Position numbers and translations under genes: made by a program. The notes under the pieces were generated by a model that was not told the origin of the DNA, did no database searches, and worked only from the letters and a program-made list of their open reading frames with translations. This document shows, piece by piece, positions 43,400 through 52,048 of a stretch of DNA of 64,000 nt. This DNA comes from Flavihumibacter petaseus NBRC 106054 (GTDB lineage Bacteria > Bacteroidota > Bacteroidia > Chitinophagales > Chitinophagaceae): assembly GCF_000974785.1 (NCBI RefSeq), contig NZ_BBWV01000005.1, forward strand, positions 157,687 to 221,686, read 5' to 3'. How positions within the stretch are numbered: position 1 is the stretch's first letter; each line of letters begins with the position of its first letter.

Positions 43400-43426
43400 T
43401 TGGTAACGGCTAAACTTTTATATTTG
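43400..43426 (+). promoter_or_regulatory. Promoter (TTG-N16-TATATTTG) before the CzcA-type locus
   Basis: A TTG at 43400-43402 and an exact TAnnTTTG at 43419-43426, five bases before the GTG at 43432. The spacing is one base short of the usual 17-23. It would give an almost leaderless transcript. Confidence 0.5.
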
Positions 43427-43431
43427 CGTCC

Positions 43432-43812
43432 GTGCAAAGACGCGCTGCGATCATATTCCTGGTTTTGTGCATCGCCAGCAGCTCCACCATCAACCAGTTG
43501 ATGAAGCTGCAGGTGCTTGTCGCTCATTTTATGGAGCACCAGCAACTGGACAGGCAACTTGGCTTTATCGATTTTCTTTCCATGCATTACTGGGGCACTG
43601 ATCTTAATGATCATGATGAAGAAAGAGACCGGCAACTACCCTTCAAGTCCTTCAACATCCAGTCATTTCAACTGTCTTTCGTATCCACGCCCCGAACATT
43701 TACGTTAAAACGGGCAGCTACACCGGTACTAGTCAAAGATTACCCGGTAACGGATATCAACCACCTTCCCAATCCGGCGATCAACGCATTGTTCCGTCCT
43801 CCAAGGGCATAA
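43432..43812 (+). CDS. Small exported protein typical of Bacteroidota metal-efflux loci
   Basis: A 126-residue protein with a GTG start and a signal-like N-terminus (RRAAIIFLVLCIASSS). The central phrases LVAHFMEHQQLDRQLGFIDFLSMHYW and RDRQLPFKS are recalled from small proteins found just ahead of CzcA-like genes in Bacteroidota. Several His residues (HFMEH, MHYW, NDHDEE) could bind metal. It ends 86 bases before the pump gene and is probably the first gene of that transcript. The function is unknown. Confidence 0.7.
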   Translation: MQRRAAIIFLVLCIASSSTINQLMKLQVLVAHFMEHQQLDRQLGFIDFLSMHYWGTDLNDHDEERDRQLPFKSFNIQSFQLSFVSTPRTFTLKRAATPVLVKDYPVTDINHLPNPAINALFRPPRA

Positions 43813-43898
43813 CCTTCCTCAATGATACTTATTGATTCTCTGCCCGTTTACATCCAGTGAACAGGCGTGTATTACTTACTTGAAATCGAGAAAAGGTT

Positions 43899-46800
43899 AT
43901 GTTACAGCATATCATCAGTTTTTCCGTAAGGAACAAGCTGATCATTGGAATATTTGTACTTGCACTGATTGGCTGGGGGGCATGGGAAGTCACCCGGTTA
44001 CCCATAGACGCTGTTCCTGATATTACTGACAACCAGGTACAGGTACTCACGGTTTCCCCATCCCTGGGAGCACCTGATGTTGAAAGGCTCATCACTTTTC
44101 CTATCGAACAATCATGCAGCAGCATCTCCGGACTGAAACAGATCAGGAGTTTTTCACGGTTCGGGCTGTCGCTCGTGACGATTGTCTTTGATGAAGAAAC
44201 TGATGTTTACTGGGCCCGGCAGCAGATCAGCGAAAGATTACAGCAGGTGACCCGGGACCTGCCGGATGGCATCGGCACGCCTGAAATGGCACCGGTCTCC
44301 ACAGGCCTCGGCGAGATCTACCAGTACGTAGTGCGCCCTGTGAAAGGGTACGAAAGCAAATACAACGAGATGGACCTCCGGACCATCCAGGACTGGATCG
44401 TCCGCCGCCAGCTTTTGGGTACGCCGGGCGTTGCTGAAGTGGCCAGCTTCGGAGGAAAGCTTAAACAATATGAAATTGCTGTCAGGCAGGAACAGCTGAA
44501 GGCACATAACATTACCATCGGTGGGGTGTTTGAGGCGCTCGAAAAGAACAACCAGAATACTGGCGGGGCCTATATCGAAAAGGGACCAACTGTGCTGTAT
44601 ATCCGCAGCGAGGGGCTCACTACTTCAATTGACGATATACAGAAGATCGTCATCCGAAACCTGGCTAACGGGACGCCCTTATTGCTGCGTGATGTGGCGG
44701 AAGTCGGTTATGGCTCAGCCATCCGGTACGGCGCGATGACATACAATGACCAGGGCGAAGTTGCCGGTGCCGTGGTCATGATGCTGAAAGGTGAAAATTC
44801 CTCGGTGGTGATCAAACGCGTGAAGGCGAAGATCGCCGAAATTCAGAAAATGCTCCCGGAAGGAGTGGTGGTGGAACCCTTCCTTGACCGGACGAAAATG
44901 GTCAACAACGCCATTAAGACCGTTGAGACCAACCTGCTGGAAGGGGCGCTGATCGTCATCTTCGTACTGGTCTTCTTTTTGGGAAACATTCGGGCGGGTC
45001 TCATCGTGTCATCCGTTATTCCGCTGTCAATGTTGTTTGCGATTATCCTGATGAACAAATTCGGGGTGGGCGGTAACCTCATGTCGCTCGGCGCGATCGA
45101 TTTCGGCCTTATCGTGGATGGTGCCGTGATCGTCGTGGAAGCGATTCTTCACCGGTTTTCCCATTCCAGGCATTTCAGGGGAATATCCCGACTTAGCCAG
45201 CAACAGATGGATAACGAGGTCAGTAAATCGACCGGGGCGATGATCAAGTCCGCCGTATTCAGCCAGATCATCATCCTGATCGTATACCTGCCCATTTTAT
45301 CCCTGGAAGGCATAGAAGGCAAGATGTTCAAACCAATGGCCCTCACCATTGCCTTCGCTATACTGGGCGCATTCCTGCTTTCCGTCACCTATGTACCGAT
45401 GATGGCTGCATTGTGTCTGAATAAAAAACTTTCACATCAGCACACGGTGACGGACAAACTGATGATCTGGCTGGAAAGAAAATATCAGCCGCTCCTGGGA
45501 AAGATCCTGAAACTGCCGAAGTTCACCATAGCCCTGACACTGGCCCTCTTTTTTGTTGCGGTAGTGATCCTCAGCCGGATGGGCGGGGAATTCATCCCGC
45601 AACTTGAAGAAGGTGATTTTGCTGTCGAAACGCGGTTGCTTACAGGAAGTAACCTGAACAACACCATCCGGTCAACACAACAGGCATCGAAAATCCTGCT
45701 GGAAAAATTCCCGGAAGTGGAAAAGGTAGTCACCAAGATCGGCAGTGCTGAAATCCCAACCGATCCGATGCCTTTTGAAGCTGGTGACATGATGGTCATC
45801 CTGAAGGAAAAGAGTGAATGGACGTCCGCACATTCCTTCCCGGAACTGAAAGATAAAATGACCCGGGCGCTGGACGTGATTCCGGGCATCACCGTCGGTT
45901 TTCAGTTCCCGGTGCAGATGCGTTTCAACGAGTTGATGACCGGTGCGCGGCAGGACATCGTCTGCAAGATCTTTGGCGAGAACCTGGATAGTCTTGCAGC
46001 TTATGCGCACCGCCTCACGGATATTATCAAAACCGTTGACGGTGCGGTAAACATCTACGAAGAGACAGTAACCGGTATGCCGCAGGTCGTGATTCAGTAT
46101 GACCGCGATGGCATGGCCAAGTATGGCCTGAATGTGAGTGATATCAACCGCGTGGTCAACACGGCATTTGCCGGCCAGGCAGCGGGACAGGTGTACGAAG
46201 GGGAAAAGCGGTTTGACATGACCGTCCGGCTGGCGGGAGATGCACGCAAAACCCTTCATGATGTGCAGAACCTGATGGTACAGACAGCCCAGGGTACCCA
46301 GATCCCGCTGTCGTTCGTGGCCAATATTGAAGAGGTGGAAGGCGTCAACCAGATCCAGCGCGAGAACACGCGGAGAAGAATAATCGTGGGGTTCAACGTG
46401 AATGGCCGGGATGTTCAGTCCATTGTAAGCGAACTGCAGCATAAAGTTGAACAGCAACTGAACCTGCAGAAAACCTACACTATTGCGTATGGCGGTTCTT
46501 TTGAAAACATGACCGCAGCGAAGGATCGGTTAGCCATCGTGGTGCCGATCGCACTGTTCCTGATCTTCCTGTTGCTGTATTTCGCTTTTGGTTCAGTAAA
46601 ACAAGGGTTGCTGATTTACACTGCCATACCTCTCTCTGCCACGGGCGGCATTTTCGCCCTGGCCATGCGGGATATGCCTTTCAGTATTTCCGCAGGTGTC
46701 GGTTTTATCGCACTCTTTGGTGTTGCCGTACTGAATGGCATCCTCCTGGTTTCAGAATTCAACCGGTTGAAAAACGATGGGTGGACTGATGTCCGGCGCA

Positions 46801-48263
46801 TTGTCATCCATGCCACCAAATCCAAATTAAGAGCCGTGCTGATGACAGCCCTCGTGCCATCGCTCGGATTCATTCCCATGGCCATCAGTACCGGCGCAGG
46901 CGGTGAAGTGCAGAAGCCTCTTGCTACGGTGGTGATCGGCGGATTAATAATATCAACCATGCTTACCCTTTTTGTATTGCCTGTATTGTATATCCTGTTT
47001 GAAAACGGTCTTAAAAAACCCAGGCCTCAAAAAGCAGCTGTAACGATCCTTCTGTTGTTATTGTCTGTTTCGCTTACGCAAGCGCAAAAGCCGATTACCC
47101 TGCAGGCCGCGATCGACAGCGCGGTGAAAAACAACGCTTCACTGGAGGTCTCCAGGACCCAGGTGCGTTTTGCGGAGGCACTGAAAAAGAGTCACCTCGA
47201 CATTGAGAAGACAGAAGCCGGCTTTGAATACGGAAAATTCAACAGCATGGCCAACGACAACAAATTTTCACTATCCCAATCTATCCCTTTCCCAACCATT
47301 TTCCGCCTCCAGGGTGCCATCAATCAAATGAATATCGCTATCAGCAAGAGCAGTCTGAAACAGAAACAGCTGGACATAACCGTACAGGTCAAAACCCGTT
47401 TTTACCAGTTGGTCGTACTGCAACGGAAAAGACAGTTGCTCCGCGACGCCGACAGCCTGTATAGGCATTTCCTGCAGCGGGCGCAGCAACGATTCGCAGC
47501 AGGGGAGACGGATATCCTGGAAAAGACTACTGCAGAAAACCAGCGCCTGCAGATAGCCAGCCAGCTGCGGGAATTGGCTACGGCGTACGCAGTGATTCAA
47601 AATGACCTGGGCCTTTTGATCAACAGTGCGGTGGCAGTTGAACCTATTGCTGATTCGATAGCATACCTCATGCCTGTAATCCCTGATTCCGCTATCCTGG
47701 AAGCTCTACCGGCCCTGCAGCTGCAACAGCAGATGATCATTTTATCCGAACAACAGGTGAAGCTGGAGAAAAGCAGGTTGCTGCCTTCCTTCAATGCCGG
47801 CGTGAACAGTTCTACCATTATAGGCTGGCAGGCGAACCAGCAAAAGGAAGAAACCTGGTATGGCAGCAACAGGCGGTTCAATTCCGCCAGCGTGGGAATC
47901 GGAATTCCGATTTTTTCCGGAGCACAGCGATCGCGCATCAATGCGGCCCGGGTGTTCGTGCGCCAGAAGTCGGCTGAAAAGGACGCCCTCCGGCAGGAAT
48001 TGTCTACCGCATTTGCCAATGCAACCGAACAATACCAGCTCAATGCACAACAGGCGGCAACCTATCAAAGTCAGCTGTTGCCCAATGCAAGCGAGATTCT
48101 GCAAACGGCCACACAAAAGTTGCATGCAGGCGATATCGGTTACCTCGATTTTGTGATTCATGTCAACCAGGCACTCGGCATTCGCAACGACTACCTGAAC
48201 ACCATCCAGCAGCTGAATACGGCTGCTTTTGAACTGGAAAAACTCAGCGGCATCAACCCATAA
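43899..48263 (+). CDS. czcA: CzcA-type divalent-cation RND pump fused to a TolC/CzcC-like channel
   Basis: A 1454-residue chain. Residues 1-1040 are a complete heavy-metal RND pump. TM4 carries the CzcA signature DFGLIVDGAVIVVE with Asp401, Asp407 and Glu414 (Asp402, Asp408 and Glu415 in the Cupriavidus CzcA), so the export targets are divalent (zinc, cobalt, cadmium). TM12 ends near 1035. A new hydrophobic segment follows (AAVTILLLLLSVSLTQA, 1046-1062) with a signal-peptidase-like site at A1062, preceded by basic KKPRPQK. Residues 1063-1454 are an outer-membrane efflux protein with two OEP repeats. The fusion removes the separate czcC gene. The periplasmic adaptor follows 11 bases later. Confidence 0.93.
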   Translation: MLQHIISFSVRNKLIIGIFVLALIGWGAWEVTRLPIDAVPDITDNQVQVLTVSPSLGAPDVERLITFPIEQSCSSISGLKQIRSFSRFGLSLVTIVFDEETDVYWARQQISERLQQVTRDLPDGIGTPEMAPVSTGLGEIYQYVVRPVKGYESKYNEMDLRTIQDWIVRRQLLGTPGVAEVASFGGKLKQYEIAVRQEQLKAHNITIGGVFEALEKNNQNTGGAYIEKGPTVLYIRSEGLTTSIDDIQKIVIRNLANGTPLLLRDVAEVGYGSAIRYGAMTYNDQGEVAGAVVMMLKGENSSVVIKRVKAKIAEIQKMLPEGVVVEPFLDRTKMVNNAIKTVETNLLEGALIVIFVLVFFLGNIRAGLIVSSVIPLSMLFAIILMNKFGVGGNLMSLGAIDFGLIVDGAVIVVEAILHRFSHSRHFRGISRLSQQQMDNEVSKSTGAMIKSAVFSQIIILIVYLPILSLEGIEGKMFKPMALTIAFAILGAFLLSVTYVPMMAALCLNKKLSHQHTVTDKLMIWLERKYQPLLGKILKLPKFTIALTLALFFVAVVILSRMGGEFIPQLEEGDFAVETRLLTGSNLNNTIRSTQQASKILLEKFPEVEKVVTKIGSAEIPTDPMPFEAGDMMVILKEKSEWTSAHSFPELKDKMTRALDVIPGITVGFQFPVQMRFNELMTGARQDIVCKIFGENLDSLAAYAHRLTDIIKTVDGAVNIYEETVTGMPQVVIQYDRDGMAKYGLNVSDINRVVNTAFAGQAAGQVYEGEKRFDMTVRLAGDARKTLHDVQNLMVQTAQGTQIPLSFVANIEEVEGVNQIQRENTRRRIIVGFNVNGRDVQSIVSELQHKVEQQLNLQKTYTIAYGGSFENMTAAKDRLAIVVPIALFLIFLLLYFAFGSVKQGLLIYTAIPLSATGGIFALAMRDMPFSISAGVGFIALFGVAVLNGILLVSEFNRLKNDGWTDVRRIVIHATKSKLRAVLMTALVPSLGFIPMAISTGAGGEVQKPLATVVIGGLIISTMLTLFVLPVLYILFENGLKKPRPQKAAVTILLLLLSVSLTQAQKPITLQAAIDSAVKNNASLEVSRTQVRFAEALKKSHLDIEKTEAGFEYGKFNSMANDNKFSLSQSIPFPTIFRLQGAINQMNIAISKSSLKQKQLDITVQVKTRFYQLVVLQRKRQLLRDADSLYRHFLQRAQQRFAAGETDILEKTTAENQRLQIASQLRELATAYAVIQNDLGLLINSAVAVEPIADSIAYLMPVIPDSAILEALPALQLQQQMIILSEQQVKLEKSRLLPSFNAGVNSSTIIGWQANQQKEETWYGSNRRFNSASVGIGIPIFSGAQRSRINAARVFVRQKSAEKDALRQELSTAFANATEQYQLNAQQAATYQSQLLPNASEILQTATQKLHAGDIGYLDFVIHVNQALGIRNDYLNTIQQLNTAAFELEKLSGINP

Positions 48264-48274
48264 AAAATCATCAA

Positions 48275-49414
48275 ATGAAAATCTTCCACACCACAATAAT
48301 ATTATTGCTCTTTGCTTCAGTTTCATGCAGGCAGACGACTCAACCGGCTGACGCTACTGAAAAGCAGAATTACCTACCGGCTGATACGGCAATTGTAGCC
48401 CTTACAGCAGAACAAATGAAAAACGCGGGTATAGAAACCGGGGCCCCGGAAGAAAAAGAAATGCACAGTACGATCAGGGTGAACGGCACCATTGAAGTGC
48501 CACCCGCCAATATCGCTTCTGTGAGTGCACCCCTTGGAGGCTATATCAAAAAGACGGCTTTGATCCCCGGGCAGAAAGTGAATAAAGGCAGTGTGCTGGC
48601 CACGCTGGAAGATCAGCAGTATATTCAGCTGCAGCAGGATTACCTCACTGCACAAAGCAGGCTGGCATTCCTGGAGGCGGATTATACGCGCCAGAAGGGA
48701 TTGAATGAAACCAAAGCCACCAGCGACAAGATCTTCCAGGAAGTGGCGAGTAATTTCCAGAGCCAGAAAGTACTGTTGCGTTCCCTGGCAGAAAAACTGC
48801 GACTTATCGGAATTAACCCGGAGACGCTGAATGAAAACACCATTTCACGTACTGTTCACCTGTATGCACCATTCAGCGGGTATATTACGCGGGTGAACGT
48901 CAATATGGGCAAGTATGCTGGTCCGACGGATGTGTTGTTTGAGCTGATTAATCCGGATGACCTGCACCTGACACTCACGGTTTTTGAAAACGATGCATCC
49001 AGGCTTTCCGTAGGGCAGAAGATCACCTGTTCTACGAACAGCCATCCTGGTGAAAAATATTCAGCAACCATAGTGTTCATTACCCCAAGTATAGGGGAGG
49101 AGCGCAGTACAGAAGTGCATTGTGATTTTGACAACCGGAGCAAACTGCTGCCGGGCACTTACATGAATGCCACGATCGAACTGACGAATGCACGCCTCAG
49201 GGCTGTTCCGGATGACGCCGTAGTCAAATGGCAAAACAGATATTATCTCTTCGGCGTAGAGGGCAGTGACCGTTTCAGGATGATCCCGGTGGATGTCAGT
49301 GAATCTTCGGATGGCTATACGGCGATCCAGGGGGCACTTCCGGCAACAAGGATAGTAACAAAGAATGCCTATACGATCCTGATGAAAATGAAGAACAGTG
49401 GCGAAGAAGAATAA
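48275..49414 (+). CDS. czcB: CzcB-like periplasmic adaptor lipoprotein
   Basis: Membrane-fusion protein (379 residues) of the divalent-metal pump. The lipoprotein signal has Cys19 (FASVSC). The lipoyl halves are in SAPLGGYIKKTALIPGQKVNKG (about 85-106) and LYAPFSGYITRVNVNMGKYAG (about 195-215), with a coiled hairpin between them. The beta-barrel and membrane-proximal parts follow. It lacks the CxxC metal domain of the copper-type adaptor at 20092. It lies 11 bases after the pump-channel gene in the same operon. Confidence 0.9.
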   Translation: MKIFHTTIILLLFASVSCRQTTQPADATEKQNYLPADTAIVALTAEQMKNAGIETGAPEEKEMHSTIRVNGTIEVPPANIASVSAPLGGYIKKTALIPGQKVNKGSVLATLEDQQYIQLQQDYLTAQSRLAFLEADYTRQKGLNETKATSDKIFQEVASNFQSQKVLLRSLAEKLRLIGINPETLNENTISRTVHLYAPFSGYITRVNVNMGKYAGPTDVLFELINPDDLHLTLTVFENDASRLSVGQKITCSTNSHPGEKYSATIVFITPSIGEERSTEVHCDFDNRSKLLPGTYMNATIELTNARLRAVPDDAVVKWQNRYYLFGVEGSDRFRMIPVDVSESSDGYTAIQGALPATRIVTKNAYTILMKMKNSGEEE

Positions 49415-49444
49415 AAGGTAATTTAGCCGAAACTGTCTGTCGGC

Positions 49445-50257
49445 ATGTTGCTTTACCAGGAAATACAACCGTCACCGGCGCTACGGCACCATATCAGATG
49501 TTATTACACATTTGAATCGGACAGTACTATTCAGGATACCGTGTTTCCTGGTGGCTTTATGGAATTCATCTTTAACCTGGGGGATGGCTTCTGGAAGACT
49601 CAGCAAAATGAGCGGTTCCTGACTACGCCGCCGGTCGAGTTGTGGGGGCAGATCACCCAACCGCTCCGGGTAAAGGCGGGGGGGAAGAATCACATGTTGG
49701 GTGTGCGGTTTTACCCTCATGCAGCATCTTTGTTCCTGCGCCAGGAAGCATCACATTTCAATGACCAGGTGATGGACCTGCGGGATGTGGTCGGCGGAGA
49801 AGTGGTGACGCTTTATGAGCAGTTATTGAATACTCCTGTATCCTCAGACAGGATAAGTGTACTGGAAACCTGGCTGCTTCAACGAATCGCCGGGGAGACG
49901 GTGCTTTCCGGAAAAATGCCATTGATCTCGCAGGTCGTGAACGATCTTTCGCTGCCGGATAATGCGTTGACGGTGGAAACCGTTGCCAGCAGGTATAATA
50001 TCAGTCCCAGGTACCTGCACAAGTTGTTTGTACTTTATACAGGAATCGGTCCGAAATCTTTTATGAAAATCCGCCGGTTCCGCAGAAGCCTGGCCCTGTT
50101 ACGGCAGGAGAACGAATCGCTTACGGCCGTTGCCTACGAGGCCGGTTATTTTGACCAGGCACATTTTATCAGGGAGTTCAAGGCGTTTACCGGGCTGGTG
50201 CCTTCCGCGTACTCGGCAGATGAGTTCCCGGTATCGCAGGCGACTACGGAAAGCTGA
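49445..50257 (+). CDS. AraC family regulator with DUF6597-like N-terminal domain
   Basis: A 270-residue one-component regulator. The first 160 residues match the DUF6597 sensing type (LRHHIRCYYTFES, VFPGGFMEFIFNLGDGF, LGVRFYPHAASLFL). The C-terminal AraC domain has RYNISPRYLHKLFVLYTGIGPKSF and the second helix-turn-helix VAYEAGYFDQAHFIREFKAFTG. It starts 30 bases after the CzcB stop on the same strand but belongs to a regulator class that usually controls nearby stress genes. The target could be the DUF4440 gene or the alcohol dehydrogenase. Confidence 0.9.
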   Translation: MLLYQEIQPSPALRHHIRCYYTFESDSTIQDTVFPGGFMEFIFNLGDGFWKTQQNERFLTTPPVELWGQITQPLRVKAGGKNHMLGVRFYPHAASLFLRQEASHFNDQVMDLRDVVGGEVVTLYEQLLNTPVSSDRISVLETWLLQRIAGETVLSGKMPLISQVVNDLSLPDNALTVETVASRYNISPRYLHKLFVLYTGIGPKSFMKIRRFRRSLALLRQENESLTAVAYEAGYFDQAHFIREFKAFTGLVPSAYSADEFPVSQATTES

Positions 50258-50278
50258 TATCAGTTCCGATTTGTACAA

Positions 50279-50307
50279 TTTGGTCTTTGTGGTCCTGTAT
50301 AGTTTTG
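50279..50307 (+). promoter_or_regulatory. Promoter TTTG-N17-TAGTTTTG
   Basis: Bacteroidota-type promoter with TTTG at 50279-50282 and an exact TAnnTTTG at 50300-50307, correctly spaced, 15 bases before ATG 50323. It is the best-formed promoter of the window. Confidence 0.7.
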
Positions 50308-50322
50308 TGGCAAATCTTTACA

Positions 50323-50793
50323 ATGAAAAGGATATTAGTTTATTTAGCCACTGTAGTGTTTTTCGCTGTAGCCTCCGGAACCGACGTCGCCGCTCAGCAT
50401 TCCGCGGCCCTGGAAGAAGCCAAAAAAGCCATTGCTGAAAGCAACGCCATCTATTTTCAATCCTTTGCCAAAGGCGATTCCAGCATTTTTATCAACCGGT
50501 ATGCAGAAGACGCCTGCATCATGGCACCCAATTCACCGGCTTTGTGCGGTGCCGCTGCACCGTTGCAGTTTTTCAGACTGGCCTATAACGATATTGGTCT
50601 GAGGAATGGCAAATTCATAACACAGGAAGTGTATGGAGCAGGAGAGGGGTATGTGGTGGAAGTCGGGCTTTGGCAGAGTTTTAATGCGAAAGGTGAACTT
50701 TTTGACGATGGCAAATTCCTGGTGCTCTGGAAAAAAACGACAAGGGGCTGGAAGATGTACCGGGATTCATTCAGCAGCAACCGCCAGCATTAA
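50323..50793 (+). CDS. DUF4440/SnoaL-like (NTF2 fold) exported protein
   Basis: A 156-residue protein. The start is set at ATG 50323 (MKRILVYLATVVFFAVASG), giving a signal peptide; an upstream ATG at 50287 adds an unlikely leader and overlaps the promoter. The mature part is a single NTF2-like cone: EAKKAIAESNAIYFQSFAKGDSSIFINRYAEDACIMAP, then the beta-sheet ending WKKTTRGWKMYRDSF. Such domains bind small hydrophobic molecules or act as isomerases. The substrate is not recognisable. A good promoter directly precedes it, so it is a single-gene unit. Confidence 0.85.
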   Translation: MKRILVYLATVVFFAVASGTDVAAQHSAALEEAKKAIAESNAIYFQSFAKGDSSIFINRYAEDACIMAPNSPALCGAAAPLQFFRLAYNDIGLRNGKFITQEVYGAGEGYVVEVGLWQSFNAKGELFDDGKFLVLWKKTTRGWKMYRDSFSSNRQH

Positions 50794-50898
50794 AATTCCA
50801 TGAGCATTTTGGGAGCGGAATGAATCACAACTGATTTTAGTAATTTCATCCTTACGGCTGATGCGCTGATCTGTAGCAATCATTTTTTCACTACCAAA

Positions 50899-51951
50899 AT
50901 GCATTTTTCAATGATTCCAGAAGTGATGAAAGCAGCTGTTTTGTATGAGTTCGGAAAGCCCCTGCAGATTGAACAGGTTCCGGTAAAAAGGCCCGGTATT
51001 CATCAGATTCTCGTCAGGGTGATCGTCTGCGGTGTTTGTCATACAGACCTGCATGCCTGCGAAGGCGACTGGCCTGTAAAACCGAAATTACCGTTGATCC
51101 CTGGCCATGAAGGCATCGGTGAAGTGGTAGAATTGGGCCCGGAAGTGACAAACGTAAAGCTGGGTGATATCGTGGGGGTGCCCTGGTTGTTCAGCGCATG
51201 CGGCGAATGCGAGTATTGTATAACAGGATGGGAAACGCTCTGCGAAAGTCAGCAAAATGGCGGCTACAGTGTAGATGGCGGCTATGCGGAGTACGTGGTG
51301 GCTGATTCCCGTTATATCGCCCATTTTCCCAAAAATATGAACCTGGCAGAAGCAGCACCCATTACCTGCGCAGGAGTAACCGTGTACAAAGGGCTAAAAG
51401 AAACGGACACACAACCAGGTGAATGGGTAGGAATCTCCGGTATCGGTGGTCTCGGACACCTGGCAGTTCAGTACGCCAAGGCGATGGGACTGAAGGTTGC
51501 GGCGATCGATGTGGCGGATGACAAATTAGCGCTTGCAAAGCGGCTCGGCGCGGATTTGGTGGTAAACGCCAGAAAAGAGGACCCGGGCGTATTTCTGAAA
51601 GAAAAGACCGGGGGGATGCATGGCGTATTGGTAACAGCCGTCTCACCAATAGCCTATAAACAGGGGTTGTCAGTACTCCGCAGGAAAGGAACACTTTCCA
51701 TGACTGGGCTGCCACCCGGCAATTTTGAAATGCCCATTTTCGAAACGGTGCTCTTCCGGCACACCATACGGGGATCGATCGTCGGAACGAGAAAAGACAT
51801 GCAGGAAGCCATTGCTTTCGCAGCTGACGGTAAAGTAAAATCCAGTGTGCATATAGCAAAACTGGAAGACATCAACGCTGTCTTTGAGCAAATGAAAAAG
51901 GGTGAGATTGAAGGACGGATTGTATTACAAATTGCAGATACTACATCCTAA
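50899..51951 (+). CDS. adhP: Zinc-dependent alcohol dehydrogenase (AdhP type)
   Basis: Medium-chain NAD(H)-dependent alcohol dehydrogenase, about 341-350 residues. The start may be ATG 50899 or 50926 ([12 protein letters not shown]). The catalytic zinc ligands are in [15 protein letters not shown] and the GHE motif ([13 protein letters not shown]). The structural zinc Cys cluster is [19 protein letters not shown]. The Rossmann fold is [19 protein letters not shown]. It is typical of bacterial ethanol/aldehyde-interconverting AdhP/AdhA enzymes. It stands alone; its reaction is the interconversion of primary alcohols and aldehydes. Confidence 0.92.
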   Translation: MHFSMIPEVMKAAVLYEFGKPLQIEQVPVKRPGIHQILVRVIVCGVCHTDLHACEGDWPVKPKLPLIPGHEGIGEVVELGPEVTNVKLGDIVGVPWLFSACGECEYCITGWETLCESQQNGGYSVDGGYAEYVVADSRYIAHFPKNMNLAEAAPITCAGVTVYKGLKETDTQPGEWVGISGIGGLGHLAVQYAKAMGLKVAAIDVADDKLALAKRLGADLVVNARKEDPGVFLKEKTGGMHGVLVTAVSPIAYKQGLSVLRRKGTLSMTGLPPGNFEMPIFETVLFRHTIRGSIVGTRKDMQEAIAFAADGKVKSSVHIAKLEDINAVFEQMKKGEIEGRIVLQIADTTS

Positions 51952-52014
51952 ACCAATCAACTGCTCACAACGCAGTAACGCTTAATACTAATGCCGGTGG
52001 ATTTTCGTTCAAAG

Positions 52015-52031
52015 GTCTCCGTTCTGGAGAC
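52015..52031. other. Small hairpin GTCTCC-GTTCT-GGAGAC
   Basis: A perfect 6-bp inverted repeat 18 bases upstream of ATG 52049. It would sit in the leader of the next gene's message and could affect its translation. Short enough to be chance. Confidence 0.3.
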
Positions 52032-52048
52032 AAGAAATCTATGCAGGC

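Noticed and set aside
45672..46457. 261-residue minus-strand frame inside the CzcA-type gene
   Set aside because: Shadow of the RND pump frame; composition is unlike a protein and no domain is visible.
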